From NCBI GenBank assembly GCA_029204225.1, contig CM055112.1, forward strand, positions 28,235,746-28,299,745: DNA of 64,000 bases, read 5' to 3'. Within the stretch, counting starts at the first letter, position 1. The number at the start of each line of letters is the position of its first letter. The position numbers were made by a program, and so were the translations under genes. Positions 1 through 36,874 of this stretch are shown here, piece by piece. Source of the DNA: Diphasiastrum complanatum. Its lineage: Eukaryota; Streptophyta; Lycopodiopsida; Lycopodiales; Lycopodiaceae. A model generated the notes under the pieces. The model made no database searches. It had not been told where the DNA came from and was given only the letters and a program-made list of their open reading frames with translations.

Positions 1-3000
1 TTTTATTTTTATTTTTTCTGTGTTAGCAACAAATGCATACATCGCTTATATTACCCATTGCATCATGCCGTTTAAAATTGCTTTGTTCATTTGTTGAATT
101 GGGTGTCTCTCCGACATATACGAATCCCAATGAGCCACTAGCAGCACCTGCAGTAGTAGATTTTGGAGAGAACTAGGTATCAGTATTGTCTCAAGGAAAA
201 AGCTATCTTATTTAATATATTTTTTAAAAATCGAAATAATAAGAATTTAATCGATTTTAATAGCAGTCACCATTTTTTTTTTTAAATATGAATTCAAAAA
301 TTTCGTTACATTCATACAAATAAAAATGCCATTTAAGTTAACATAATCATTTAAAAAAAAATACAATTGCAAAGAAATTGTTTAAAACATTTTTTTATTA
401 AAATAAGTTACAATTTTAAAAAATTTTATGACTCGATTTTTTGATATATATAAACACAATCTTTATAATAAAGATATAAAGTACATTAGACGACCCAAAG
501 TCATCAATGTCATTAACATCTATTATTTCTTCTTGTGAAGGAGCCTTAGTAGAAACAGTGGCACCTTCGTCAACTACTTCCTCAACTGTCAAATATTATA
601 AATCTTGGACTAGGACATCCTACCAAAATCCCATGTGTCCACCAACTTTTCCACTAGCGAGAGGTTGTGGTTTCTTTGACAGGGGAATGACAGAGTCTCT
701 ATGAATTGATATAACTATAATTTCACTTGAGGTGTCAATGACCATATGTTTGATCTTTGAGACATCTTTTTGGACCACCACGAGATCAATGATTTCATTC
801 AAGAATCAATTACAATCATAAAGTGTAAATTTACAAACACATTCACAATCGCCAAAAGGCAATTCTTTACATCGTGGAACTTTTGATAGATTAGATTAAT
901 AAAAATGATTTGAGTAATATATCAATATATTTGTAAGAAAGAATAATGAGAGAGTACATTAATAAATTGCAACGATGCCTAACTAGAGAAGAGGGTATTT
1001 TCTCAAATAGATGAATTGTGGCTTGTTATAGATGACAAAGTCTATCTATTGCATTATGTTCTCTTCTCTTTCATTTTTTTTTCCACACAATGTTGTGTTG
1101 AATGTTGAAGGACCACATATTGAACTATGGCTGTACGAATAACAAAGTCTATCTATCGTGTTGAATGTTTATAGTACCATAGAGAGGCTTAAAATTTATG
1201 ATCGTAAGTCTTAGAGTTGAATGTACAATTGTTTGATGCAATCATTGTGTCAAATAAGCATGATTAGCCTCTTGTAGTTTCACTAAATTACTTTGACATG
1301 GCCACAATCCTCTCTTTATGCATGGTTTTGTGCATGTGGATGCCATGAATAAGTCCAGAATTAGGGCTAATTAGGTAATCACTTGAGATTGCTCAAGGTT
1401 GGATTCAAGATTTTAAAAAACCATTAGTAGGTCACCACAAAAATGCTAAGTTGAGAGCTTGACTCATGATTTAGAAATCCTTGAGTTGTTGGATGTCGCA
1501 ACGTAAGTAGCGCTGATGACTTTGACTCAAAATCAAGACCTTGAAAGAAGAAGCCATGAATGGTGCAGAGTTGAAATCTTGAGTCAAAGTCAAGCTCAAG
1601 ATCAAGAGTGTTACATCCATGTCCAGTATGTGGGATTCGGAATAATGCCTGACATGGATAGCCGATACTCTAGTGTATAAGAGTGTTAGTTACGCCACGT
1701 CATTCCAGACTTGGCCGATAATGTAATTAATAGTCTTATGAAGGCCCAAGTGTTGCATGGTGTTGGGTGTGATGATACCTAAAATGCTTGCAATAACTAG
1801 TTTGGTGGAATGCCAAGACTAACGTGATCTGTGATCTGGCTCTCAGCCAATGACCTCTTGCCATGTGGAGCTGTATGAATGTAACATGTGAAATCCATAC
1901 TATGAATACATGCAATTGTTATTCCTTGCAGCAGCTGTAGTAGCCTCAATTACATTATGAAGATATGTGGGAGGAAGCAAGTGCTATCTGTTTATATCTC
2001 CTGTTTGCATCTAGAAGTGTCTAGACTCTCTGAATATATGTGATAAGCTGGAAGGCTGCATCTATCTGTACAGGTGGAGTAGCAAACTCGGCAAGCACGA
2101 TCTCGTGTGGATAGAGGGCTTCGCCTGAATCATACAAGCTAAAATGGCTGTAATCTTGAGATGCTAGCCCTAGTGTGAGGAGGAGCGGCCGGGTACCCCA
2201 TTTCGTTTTCGCTTGATGTCAAATTGTTGTGGTAAGTTATAAAACCGATTTTGATGATTACAGACAGATTCAATTTTGAAAATAAAAATTTTGCAAGTCG
2301 TTTGAAAATTTTGATGAGTGTATGTTAACAAATTGTGCTTTAGTGGTTTATGATCTTGAAGAGTAGTGGTTCAGGATCAATTGTAAACATTTTCGTGATG
2401 AACATCGCTTTCATTTTCATGATCACGAGATCCTTTTTAAATGAGCTATCTCCTTTTTCTCTAGAAAACCAAATTTACCACAAGCAAGGGGCGAGCCAAA
2501 CTTGGCTTGCCCGCTCTCGCTTCATGTTTCTTTGCAGCATCAAAAGTTGCTAAGAGAGTGTAGAGTCATAATGGTGCCTTCTTGCTGCCTGTGTCAGCAC
2601 CATCAACTCATCTACATCTCAAGAAGAAATCTTTCATGCTCCTAGTAGATAGGCAACACTCAATGTGCACCATTGCCTAACATCATAAAACGGACTAAAA
2701 TATTGTGCAATGCATCAAAATATATGGTCCATGCATGGCTCATGAGAATTTGCTCTAACAACCCCAACTATAAGCACTAACTAGTAGTACGTAAGTGGGG
2801 TCTTAATGTGGTACATGTATTGTCTTTAACGCCCAGGCTGAGCTGCCCTGCCTACATTGTAGCTGCAGCGCTTAAACCTAAACCCAAATACAATCGTACG
2901 GGCATACGAAGTCCTGCAATGACATGAAAATTCCTGCAGACTACTCCCCGTTAGATCTCTGCCACGTGCAAATAGAAATACTTGTCCGCCATACAACACT

Positions 3001-3892
3001 GCTATTTTATTTACCACGTGTTCAGATCGGCGTATTTTGTGGCGGGATCGGACGGTAGCGGCTGAACACTGATTATTTCGCGCCTTCCTCCTCGGACGAA
3101 TCACGATGGCTAATTTTTTTTTTTAATTATTTTGTATAGGCCCTAGGATAGCCCTAACGGCCAAGGGCCCATGGCCCATAAACAGCTAATTTAATCTATA
3201 TATGCATTCTTAAGTCATGTCCCCCTGAAACCTCTTGGGGTGAAAAATTGCTTAGAGGGCCCTTCTACCCACCCTCTCACTGCTTCCATGAATAATTGAC
3301 CCACTTCTAGCTCGTATTAGTGTGCATGGGACCTTGCTCTAATAGGACCATGTTGTATTTTTGTAATAGACCATCAAATGTGAGCTAGCATGTAAAGAGA
3401 ATTTAAACCCATCATTTGAATAACTGAAATCTGAATGGAATCTTCATTTTCTTAAAAGGACTAACCATAGATTAAAGACTTTATACAAAAGTACAATGAA
3501 AAGAGACAATTGTCTCAAAGAGCAACTATATTGCAACCTCTGTACCAAGTTCAACGACTTCAACTTGTTGTTGAGCATCAACGAAGATCTGAAATGTCAC
3601 ATATGTAGAATGACTCGCACTCTGAACCAAGAAATAGATTCATTCATCGTTGACCATGAAGGGAGCACGATGATGAGCCCATTAAACTCTATATGCCACA
3701 ACTCATTGGGTGGGAAATTGGAATCGGCAAGGTATTTCGGACATCCGTTGGCATGATATATTTTATGCCTTGCCACTTAGAAGTTAGCCACTATGGGAAT
3801 CTTATTAAGGGGGCATGTGGCAGTGCGTTGCCAATAACTTTTCGCTCTGGGAAGTTCACCATCCCCATCGTGAAAAGTTTTTATGGTTCTTT

Positions 3893-4112
3893 TTGGTGAA
3901 AATTTTACGTGCACCTTTCGGGTGTTGAAATGTACATATAAGTTTTTTTACATGCACTGTTAAACACAATTTGGGTGTCAAAAGGTGCCTTCAAAAAAAT
4001 CTCGCTTAAATAAAATTTAGTTGTTGGTGAAGTGGAACCAAATCCTTTGAAAAAAAAAAATTGGGATAAGGGCTGGGTCCGAGGGTCTTCCATGCAAGGA
4101 TAAATTTTCACA
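3893..4112. repeat. Possible small foldback (MITE-like) element
   Basis: The left edge reads TTTTTGGTGAAAATTTTACG. The right edge at about 4103-4112, read on the other strand, begins TTTGTGAAAATTTATCC, giving an imperfect terminal inverted repeat of about 15 bp around a ~215-bp body. Inside the left end is the motif ACGTGCACCTTTCGGGTG, which is shared in near-identical form with the foldback at 6.77 kb. There is no coding capacity. No target-site duplication was established, so the boundaries are approximate. Confidence 0.3.
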
Positions 4113-4360
4113 AATCAAAACGCCTATCGTGTTTCATAATTGCCATGTGAGAGTAAGCCATATATAACTCATTACACAATGGTAGTCGTGGGGCACATAA
4201 GGTTTTGCCCAGTTCAGACTCTTAAAAGCTTGATAACTTCCATAGTCATAGCGTTTTTAAATTCCTTAAAAGGAAAGATTACACATCAACATTAAAAAAT
4301 ACATAACAAGAGACCAAATAGTTTTGGAGAAAAAAAAAATGACCACTTGAGTGAGCAAAT

Positions 4361-4374
4361 TCTCTCTCTCTCTC

Positions 4375-4425
<51 letters not shown>

Positions 4426-4432
4426 CTCTCTC
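4361..4432. repeat. (CT)n microsatellite, interrupted
   Basis: About 72 bp of almost pure CT dinucleotides with a few CCT interruptions. Confidence 0.95.
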
Positions 4433-6075
4433 ATTGCTTTAAGAAATGCAAGCAATGAATGTCACATTATAGCTTCAAACTAGAGCATTATAATGGATTT
4501 GATAAGGTTATTTTGCATCACAAGATTCAATGCAGGTCATGGCTATATTTGATTAGTTTACATTCAAGCATGGATTTTGAGCTATAAATGGAAGCAATGA
4601 ACGTGGCTTGCATCTTAAGATGGGATAGTATTGTTTTGTAGTTCAAGATTCAGTGTGTGCCTATGGCTATAGTATGTGATAAGCACTAGTAAAGGTAAGA
4701 AGGGAACGATCTTTTGTGTATTTTTGACATGGTAATGGTGTATTAAAGCAACATAGACATAGATAGAATTGTCAATGCCATTCAAACTTCGATTACTTCC
4801 TAGATTGAGTCAATGATGATTGTATTGAGCACATGAATGAAAGTCACTTGAACACAAAAATGTGCAAAATTGAATGACTTGATGAAGTAGGAATGCAAGA
4901 GGAGAGATGAATGTTTCTTTGTATTAAAAACAAGAAATCTCGTAGAGGAGGAGACGTGAATGATGAAGTAACACAAAAAAAAAAACTAGATTTTGTTCAT
5001 GTATGTTACAAAAGTCTATGAAGTTGGTGGTATCACTGCAATTTGTGATGCAAACATAATTGGAAAGACTACTTATACTTATTTTTTTCAAGGTGGCTTT
5101 TCATGTCCTCAAGTTTGTAGCACGACTTCAAAGAGTAGCAAACAAGCTCGTTGAAAGAATGTGGAGTCAAGGCCCTTATTTGGCTCTCCATTTCATATTA
5201 GAAACAAACGTGTGGGTGTGGGTGCAAACAAACTATCTTTCGTGTTTTGTTTTGGGCCAAAATATAACATTGAGAGTAGGTTCAAAATAAGATGTAAGTC
5301 TTGTTTGCTCACATCGCATTCCAACATGAGACACAAGCTAATTACCACACTTCTAGTTGTGAAGAATTTCACTATGACTTGCCTTGCCCCAAGCACTAGC
5401 TCCGAGTTCATCAACCTAACAAGTTTACACATATTCAACTATACAACATCTTTGTTCTTGAAAATGAATCTTCCAACTTAATATACTCAAGATCGTCAAA
5501 TAAAGCATTCAAAGTATGGAGATATTGGAATTTGAAATGCTTTAAATCCAGAGTATCACTTGATGATTGCATCAACCTCTACCAACATAAAGAACCATGA
5601 TATGGGAGGGGAATTTTGATTAGAACATTATGGTGGTGATTATTGAACATTTTGTGGTTTAACTTTGGATTTATAAAATGCCATTATTGAACAAAATTTG
5701 GTTCACATGACTCACACTAGAAGCTATGTGATATTTTGTGAGCCATTATTAAACAACCGTTTTTTATGGCTAAATTCTTAATGGGCCATAATATATCTTC
5801 TCAGATTTCTTCAAGACCCATTATTGTACATAACAGGTGACACGAGAATCTTAAAAAAACATTACAAACATCATTTTTAACTTTGATATTGTCATTTTAT
5901 CTATGAAATTTTATGATAAACAGATCTGATTGTGAATTATTTACATCATCATTGCTTTTATCACTTTGTCCATCCATCTCATGCGCATCTGTGGTTCAAG
6001 ATAGTTTAAGTAACCCTAATCACATGCGGACCCAATCAGAATGCACAAACCTTTTTGTCCATCACTGCTGACATT

Positions 6076-6077
<2 letters not shown>

Positions 6078-6108
<31 letters not shown>
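6078..6108. repeat. (CT)n microsatellite
   Basis: An uninterrupted run of about 15 CT units. Confidence 0.95.
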
Positions 6109-6109
<1 letters not shown>

Positions 6110-6746
6110 GATTCCATTTGTGAGGGCCATTTGTTTTCAAGCTTCCATCCATGAGGGTTAGGCAGTTTCAAGATTCCATCAATGAGGACTATTTAATTTG
6201 AAGGCTAAAATGTGTATAAAAAAATGAGGTCCTATTATTATGCCCTACTTAATAGTGGTAACTCTATATTGATTGTTGACTTATATAATTTGAGTAAACA
6301 TAACTTATTGGAGAATGGTCTTTTTAGTTTGCATTTGGTTAAACGACTGATCTTATTATTGAACCACCGTATTATCAGGTGTAAAGGTCATAAAAAATTT
6401 CTTTTGCAAGCATAAAAGGATGGTGAGCAAGGCTCCTTGTTAAGGCTTTATTTATTTATTTTTATGAGTAACTTATGCATCTTTATGCGCAACTCTATAC
6501 ATATTTATGTCAGATATGCATTCTCAAAATTATATAAGCTCAATTCTCAAGTGATTTTTTTTCTATAACTTTGGATTTATAAAATGCCATAAAATAGGTG
6601 ACATTATTCTCAAATGTCATATAATGTGATATTCAATGTTTTATGGGCAATTTTGTAATCGGGAGACTTCATCCAATTTGTAAAAATCAGTTTTGACATT
6701 TTAATGAAGAAAATGGTGGAGCCTCACAAAATGCAATTTGTGGGGA

Positions 6747-6885
6747 AAAGTTTTTTTGGCAAAATTTTTTACATGCACCTTTCGGATGCTAGAAGGTGCA
6801 TGTATAAAAATATACATTCTTTTACATGCACCTTTTGCCCGGAAGGTGCGTGTAAAATTTTTTTGCAACAAAAAAAAGAGTAAAA
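6747..6885. repeat. Double-hairpin foldback element (MITE-like)
   Basis: Two stem-loops lie side by side. The first pairs TACATGCACCTT (6770-6781) with its perfect complement at 6793-6804. The second pairs TTTTACATGCACCTT (6820-6834) with 6843-6857, with one T/G mismatch. Both stems share the core ACATGCACCTT, so the unit is a duplicated palindrome flanked by T-rich and A-rich ends that are themselves roughly complementary. The element has no coding capacity and resembles a small nonautonomous foldback element. Confidence 0.55.
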
Positions 6886-7236
6886 ACGAATTTCATGGTG
6901 AGTAAGGAAGTCCTATTTTTTACTTTGAATAAACTCCCATAGCCAAGGCATCAAGTGCTCCCAACCTAGGCCAAAATAGAGGCCCTACCTCAAGGATTTA
7001 CCCCCTCCGGTATCACCAAAGGGCGGGCCCTTGTATCTTGGAGGCATGTTGGGACTCGAGTGTTTGAACCTTGCGCACCTCAACCACACATTATTTTTTT
7101 ATAATCTGAGTGCCTGGCAAGATGGGATGATAACTCATAACAAAGCCTTCAATTCCTTTTTGCCCGATAGAATTAAACAATTCATGGGTGCAGATGGAAT
7201 CGGGTGTTGGCTAAACCCGAGTGCATGCAAAATTCT

Positions 7237-7274
7237 CGATAGAGCCAAATTTTAACGATAGAGCCAAATTTTAA
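7237..7274. repeat. 19-bp perfect tandem duplication
   Basis: The unit CGATAGAGCCAAATTTTAA occurs twice head to tail at 7237-7255 and 7256-7274. Confidence 0.9.
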
Positions 7275-7440
7275 CGTTGTGAGCACACTTTTTGCGGGAT
7301 ACGGGTTGGGCAGCAGCAGCAGCCATACCAAGGTGTGGGCCCAAATATTTGTGGTGTGAAAAAGTGCCTCTAAGGCCAAGTGGGGTGGGGCCCTCCCTAG
7401 ATTAAAGGCCCTGCCCGAAGACTTTAAGGACTGTCCCTAG

Positions 7441-7863
7441 GCTTTAGGATTGTCTTAGTGGCGCCATTTTCTGATTGAAAAGCCCCATTTCTTCAGCAGC
7501 TCTGCGCGATCAACTGTTTCGCACAGAACTCCTTCAGCGTCGCTACTGTCTCTCTCAGATTTGTGCGAGTCCGACAGGCATTACTGCATCAGGTTGTGAG
7601 CAGCACTGTCTAGCAGATTGATTCAGATTAAACAGCCATCTCTACAGCATGCTGTAAACGCCACAGTGTCCGCAGCTTTCTGCTGTTCGAACGGCCATTT
7701 TTGCAACAGACTTCGAGGTTATTTGGCTTTGTTTCATCATTTGAAGACACTAACGTATTCTCGAACTTTTATATTCTGCTGTGGCTTCATTGTTTGAAGA
7801 CACACTGGTTTTCTTGAACTTTGAACTGTAGCCTTGGGAAGTGGTAGAAGCCATTGAAATTCC
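7441..7863 (+). promoter_or_regulatory. Presumed 5' UTR and proximal promoter of DDM1
   Basis: This is the interval just upstream of the first coding exon. It is less AT-rich than the flanking intergenic DNA. No clear TATA box is visible. An in-frame TGA lies at 7855-7857, two codons before the ATG at 7864, so translation cannot begin further upstream on this exon. The transcription start site cannot be located by eye. Confidence 0.4.
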
Positions 7864-32187
<24,324 letters not shown>

Positions 32188-33740
32188 TATTGGTGCCCAC
32201 ATAAAGCTTCATTGTGAATTTTGACTAAATCCCTTCTTTGATGACTTTGTAAATCTTTATTCTTCCGGTGCATGGAAACCAAATATGCTCTGGTGGGATG
32301 TCTACAATCAAAGGTCAGTTGACATTAAAAAAGTTTCTGATCAAATTTTGACCATTCTTCAACTTGAAATTTTGTGAAAGTGCAAACTGAAGTTTTGGCG
32401 TTGCCAAGAGCTACAGGAATTTTCAAGAAAAGAGAGATAATTTTGCCTAGTGGTAGTCTTAAGTTTTTGTTGATCAATTTATGAGATTGAGTTTCCCTTG
32501 CATATGAAGGTGTTAGTGTAAAGGGCTTCGAAGGAAGACTAATGGGCATAGATCATAGTAGTTTGAATGTCAAATACTTGGATACAATGAAGGAAAATTT
32601 TCATATGACTAGCTTTCACTATGTGGGATGTGACCATCAATTGTCGGCATGTCCTGGTGGGTATCTTGTAATTCTCAAACTGCAACAAACACCAAGCAAC
32701 TAGACAGGACTAGGAAGAAATTTCTTTTAACTTTTGCAGCGATCTACTTATGTTTATACATGAGACCTCAGCCTTCAACAGTCTTCTTCCAACACTTCAT
32801 TCTTTCACAACATGTAAGCTACTTAAATAATCTAGCCGTTCATTCTTGGTCTGTTGCGATAATCAGACCGGTATTTAGTCACTAGTGTAGATTACTTAAC
32901 AGAAGCACAATAATAAAATCATGATGATTACTCCACCTAACCATCGATGCATGCAAGGTAGTATTAGAGTTACATATATGTCCAATTTAGGCATATGCAT
33001 GGGCACGTACTTCCAAACTACATCATGAAAAAGTAAGGGTGAACACCCTCTGCCATTCTACTATAAAATCTGCAACTGAGTGAAACTGCATGAGCACTTC
33101 TGGAAACATTGATACAAACTTGAGTGTACATAATAAGATCTAGATGCAAGACTAATTGTATTAGAAACTTAAAAAAGATGCATTATGATAGTTTAAGCCT
33201 ATTACTAATCTAATTCTTATCGAGCTAGTAAAAAAAGGACTTGCTTTAAGGTATTGGTATTACAAACTTTACACGACGTTTAATCTTTTCTTGCCTTTGC
33301 TTATGGTAATATAAAAAAAGTCCAAATTAAGGAGACTAGAGATTATAAAATAAAGGTTAACTTTTATAATAATTTACATGATTGAACTTCAATATAAACT
33401 GTATATGGGTAGTGATACGACAAGAATGAAGATTTGTATGAAATCACTTTGTGAGGGTGTTTTCATTCGTATGCATCTCAGGACATTAAATATTATTTGG
33501 TTGATAATTGTAATTCATGATATACTCATTATGCTAGTTTACTGTCAATCTAATTCATTACATGTTTTGCTAGATCTAGATTGATGAATATGATTACTAT
33601 GAATCAAATCATGACATAAAATTGGTGTATTTTATAGTGAGAAATGCTTTGTAATATAGATTTTTCTTGATAAGCTTCATAGACGATTTGTCATTCTCTC
33701 TTTCATTCAGCTTACATCCAAAATAGGTGTTTGACTAAAG
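32188..33740. other. DDM1 3' flank and intergenic DNA
   Basis: This follows the DDM1 stop codon and presumably begins with its 3' UTR. No strong AATAAA signal stands out in the first 150 bases. The rest is AT-rich and shows no gene or repeat I can name. Confidence 0.5.
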
Positions 33741-33751
33741 CCATCTCAAGT

Positions 33752-33985
33752 AAAACACCTTACGAAATTTGGACAAAATCCAAACCATCAGTAAAGAACC
33801 TAAGAGTATTCAAATGTATTACCTATGTACAGATCCCGAAAGAGACAAAGAAGAAATTGAACTTCGAAAGTCTCAAATCCATCCACTGGTTGTGTTTCTC
33901 AAATTGATAGTCATGAAGAAAGAAAATTTGAAAGACCCGCTCATTGATTAAGATCTAGAATGAGAACCAGTCTTTAAAAAGAGAT
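33752..33985 (+). pseudogene. Ty1-copia integrase fragment
   Basis: It encodes KTPYEIWTKSKPSVKNLRVF, then CITYVQIPKETKKKLN, the same integrase C-terminal block seen at 19082 and 20329. The matching stretch extends about 100 codons with several stops. Neither the catalytic core nor the reverse transcriptase is attached, so this is a short dead fragment. Confidence 0.8.
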
Positions 33986-34094
33986 ATTCAAATCTTACAA
34001 AAACTAACGGGCCAAATAGAAGAGACAGCCAAGATTACTCACGGAATTCAAGATAAATAGAAGCCATAAAATCAAAATCAAAATGCTTGGACAA

Positions 34095-34510
34095 CTTCAG
34101 TCCAGAAGTGTTTGGGTAGTGATGCGTGAGCAAACATGCATTTCGTTGATTCAACTAAGGTATGATTCTTCCTCTCGGCAAGCCCATTTGACTGACGTGA
34201 ATAAGGAGTGATGAATTGTTGTTCGATGCCTTGGCTGAGGCATTACTCCTTGAATTCAGTTGAGATATACTCTCCAATATTGTCTGACCTTAGGGCTTTG
34301 AGTTGTTTACCAATCTCTTTCTCTGCATGCTCCTTGAATTGTTTAAAGAGGTTGAATGCCTCTTTTATGCTTGATCAAATATACAACCGTTTGTTTGGAA
34401 TATTCATTGATAAAGATGATGAAATACCTGGCACCTTTTAATGACAAATTTTTCATTGAGCCACATATGTCTGCATGTACCATATCTAACAGGTCTTTAG
34501 CTATATGTTC
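34095..34510 (-). pseudogene. Ty1-copia integrase core fragment, opposite strand
   Basis: On the minus strand from about 34500 downward the translation reads FINEYSKQTVVYLIKHK, then FNLFKQFKEHAEKEIGKQLK, LRSDNIGEYIS, QGIEQQFITPYSRQSNGLAERKN-type text and a block ending near 34100. This is the copia integrase catalytic region, with the usual LRSDNGGEF position reading LRSDNIGEY and at least one stop. It abuts the + strand copia fragment at 33.75-33.99 kb in the opposite orientation, so two insertions or an inversion are involved. Confidence 0.75.
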
Positions 34511-35315
34511 ACTGATTCCCTATCAGTATATTGATTCTTCAGATCTATTACAGTTGGCAAGTTCTTGTTCAGGTTTTCTTACTGTCTGTTACTAGACTCT
34601 ACAAATAGTTCTTGGCAATTGGAGTCTTGGTTAACGTTCAGCTAGACAACAAGATTGGTTGTTGTAGCTTAGTTTTATCCTGCCTGTCATTGGATACTCA
34701 GGTAGCGTTCACTCTTGAACTGTACTCACATTACTTGAAACATACAAGTCATGATGATCAACATCCTCTAGTGAGTTATGGAATTTATGTTAAATCGAGC
34801 TTGTTCGGTGGATGGGGAGACCATCTCTGGTGGATAGTCCTCCGTAGAATTCGGATCGTAAGAGAGATCGTTAACAACTTGTACAGTACCGTAGGATTGT
34901 GTAAATAGGCTCTTGGACTCTTGTTATGAAATTGGGTCCCTTCACAAGTGAAGTGTGAAGTTTCTTCAAGGTGAAGAAACAGTTAAAAAACAAGGAAAAT
35001 CCCTATTTTTGGGTCCTTTGTCCGTTTTGACCCAAACGAAAGGCTATAACCTCCAAACAAAGGGCACCCGGACTGTATCTACAAGTACGGTACAACAAAA
35101 CAGAGTGATTGCAGCGGACAAAGTGTTCGGAGTGCACCGAAAGTGATTTCACCATTCCACTATGCACGTAGTTGGGAGTTGACGACTGAGTGCATTTCGG
35201 AAGGCGACACCGATTTGGCTTATAAATTGGTGGAAAATCGGCGAGTGGCCTGGTAAGGGAAAAAGTGCAGGTCATTATTTTCAAATTCTGACATCACAGT
35301 TGGCCTTGGCAGGGG
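34511..35315. other. Unassigned sequence between copia fragments
   Basis: I see no gene or recognised element here. The copia reverse transcriptase frame begins abruptly at about 35316, so a rearrangement breakpoint lies in this stretch. Confidence 0.45.
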
Positions 35316-36305
35316 ATGGTGAGAACACATTATGATCCAATTCTATATGTCTTATGCTTTGATGGTATGGTTGCTTTGATTGCTCTTTATGTTGATGACT
35401 TGATTATTATGGGAAATAATCAAGAGATGATAGACATGATCAAGAAAGACCTCATGGAACAATTCGAGATGACAGATCTCAACTTGATGGATTATTGCCT
35501 TGGAGTATGGCAAATAGGACACGAAGTGGGTTTAACACAGGTGAAGTATGTCAAAGAATTGTTGCACAAGTTTAGGTTGCAGGATTGCAAACTAGTGAAT
35601 ACTCCTATTGAACCAGGTAAAAAGCTTTCTAAGCTTGATGAATCACAATCATTTGATGCTACGTTGTATAGGCAGTTACTAGGGAGCTTGATTTACCTTA
35701 CCACGACTAGACCAGATATATGCTGTGTTGTTGGCATTGTAAGTCAGTTTATGGCAGCACCTACGGAAACACATTAGAAGGCAACTAAACGCATTTTGCG
35801 TTATGTGAAAGACACTTTAGATTATGGCTTGATTTACAGGAAGCATGATTGTTTACCTGAGTTGTGTGGCTATGTGGATGTGGATTGGGGAGGTGACTAT
35901 GATGATCGTAGATCCACCACATGGGATGTAATCCAGTTTTGTGGTAGTTGCTTTTCCTGGTCTAGTAAGAAGCAAAGTACAATTGCTCTATCCACCACAG
36001 AAGCAGAATATAAGGCAATGTGTAGTGCAGCACATGAAGCTATATGGTTGAGACAAATCTTGGAAGAAGTTGGCATGAAGCAGAAAAATCCCACGACATT
36101 ACATAGCGATAGTCTGAGTGGCATTCAGCTAGCAAAGAATCCAGTGTTCCATGCGAGAACCAAACACATTGAGATTCAGTATCACTTTATATGTGAGAGT
36201 CTGCTGAGTCATGAAATTCATGTTGTTCATTGTAGTACAAAAGAACAACTAGCTGATATTTTCACTAAGCCACTTGTTGGAGAAAAGTTTGATAAGTTTA
36301 GATGA
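35316..36305 (+). pseudogene. Ty1-copia reverse transcriptase/RNase H, one premature stop
   Basis: The frame opens in the RT palm with LYVDDLIIMG, then LGVWQIGHE, TPIEPGKKLSKLDE, YRQLLGSLIYLTTTRPDI and FMAAPTETH. A TAG at 35775-35777 stands where copia proteins usually have Trp. The same frame continues with KATKRILRYVKDT, the RNase H region (VDVDWGGDYDDRRSTTW, SWSSKKQSTIALSTTEAEY) and the C-terminal KHIEIQYHFI and ADIFTKPLVGEKFDKFR, ending at TGA 36303-36305. Everything before the palm is missing. The tail leads into a polypurine tract (TTTAAGGGAGAGAG, 36375-36388), so this is the 3' end of a copia element with one nonsense codon but otherwise little decay. Confidence 0.9.
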
Positions 36306-36374
36306 AGTTTTCTATACTTAAAGTTTGTTGACTTTAAAGCTATGTATATGACTGTGTAAAAAAGTAGACTCTAC

Positions 36375-36874
36375 TTTAAGGGAGAGAGTTAGAATTAAAG
36401 TAGAATCATTGTGCTACTGTACTGTGGGTCCTTCGCAAATCACGGCGGATATATATCTCACTGTTCTTATCATGGTATGTTGTCGTTATGTATATATACA
36501 CGCGACAGTTATAACAACTGTGTGGGCAATGAGCGTGAAGTAGTGTAGTTACTACAAAGTCCTAAAATGAACTATGACATAGTCTGCGTTGGACAGGGTA
36601 GAAGAAGAGCTCCATTTTGACTAGTGATAGTCGACGATCATCGAAGGCGTCGGACAAGTCGAGTCTACTGGTTTGCCCTAGAGAGGATGTGGATGGAGAC
36701 GATGTCAAGATGTCGACGAAGTTGAGTCAATAAAGTCAATGACGTACATGTCGACGAAGTTGAAATGTGTTTAGTTCTAGAGTGAGTTCGTGGGTTCAGA
36801 GATAGAGCAATGTAGCTTTGATTGTCGCAATAGAAAATAGTTGGTCTATGTTAGGGTTTTTTTCGACAGGGGAT
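36375..36874 (+). mobile_element. Polypurine tract and partial 3' LTR of the copia element
   Basis: A purine run ending at 36388 is followed by TTAGAATTAAAGTAGAATCA. The first ~43 bases (36389-36431) match, in inverse orientation, the outer end of the LTR at 57101-57370, including TGTGCTACTGTA and GTGGGTCC. A TATATATA stretch near 36493 could be the LTR promoter. The far end of this LTR was not found before the inverted repeat that begins at 36875. Confidence 0.6.

Larger units (their letters stand above)
1..7440. other. Intergenic DNA, no gene recognised
   Basis: AT-rich noncoding DNA upstream of the DDM1 gene. Open frames are short (under about 110 codons), overlap on both strands, and match no family I recognise, so none is called. 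It holds a CT microsatellite, a second short CT run and two small foldback elements, listed separately. The stretch from about 1617 begins with TGTTAC and has the feel of LTR or degraded repeat sequence, but no primer-binding site or partner copy is visible. Confidence 0.6.

Noticed and set aside
1617-2200. Possible solo LTR starting TGTTACATCC
   Set aside because: Start resembles the TGTTACGG family, but no clear end, target duplication, primer site or second copy was found.
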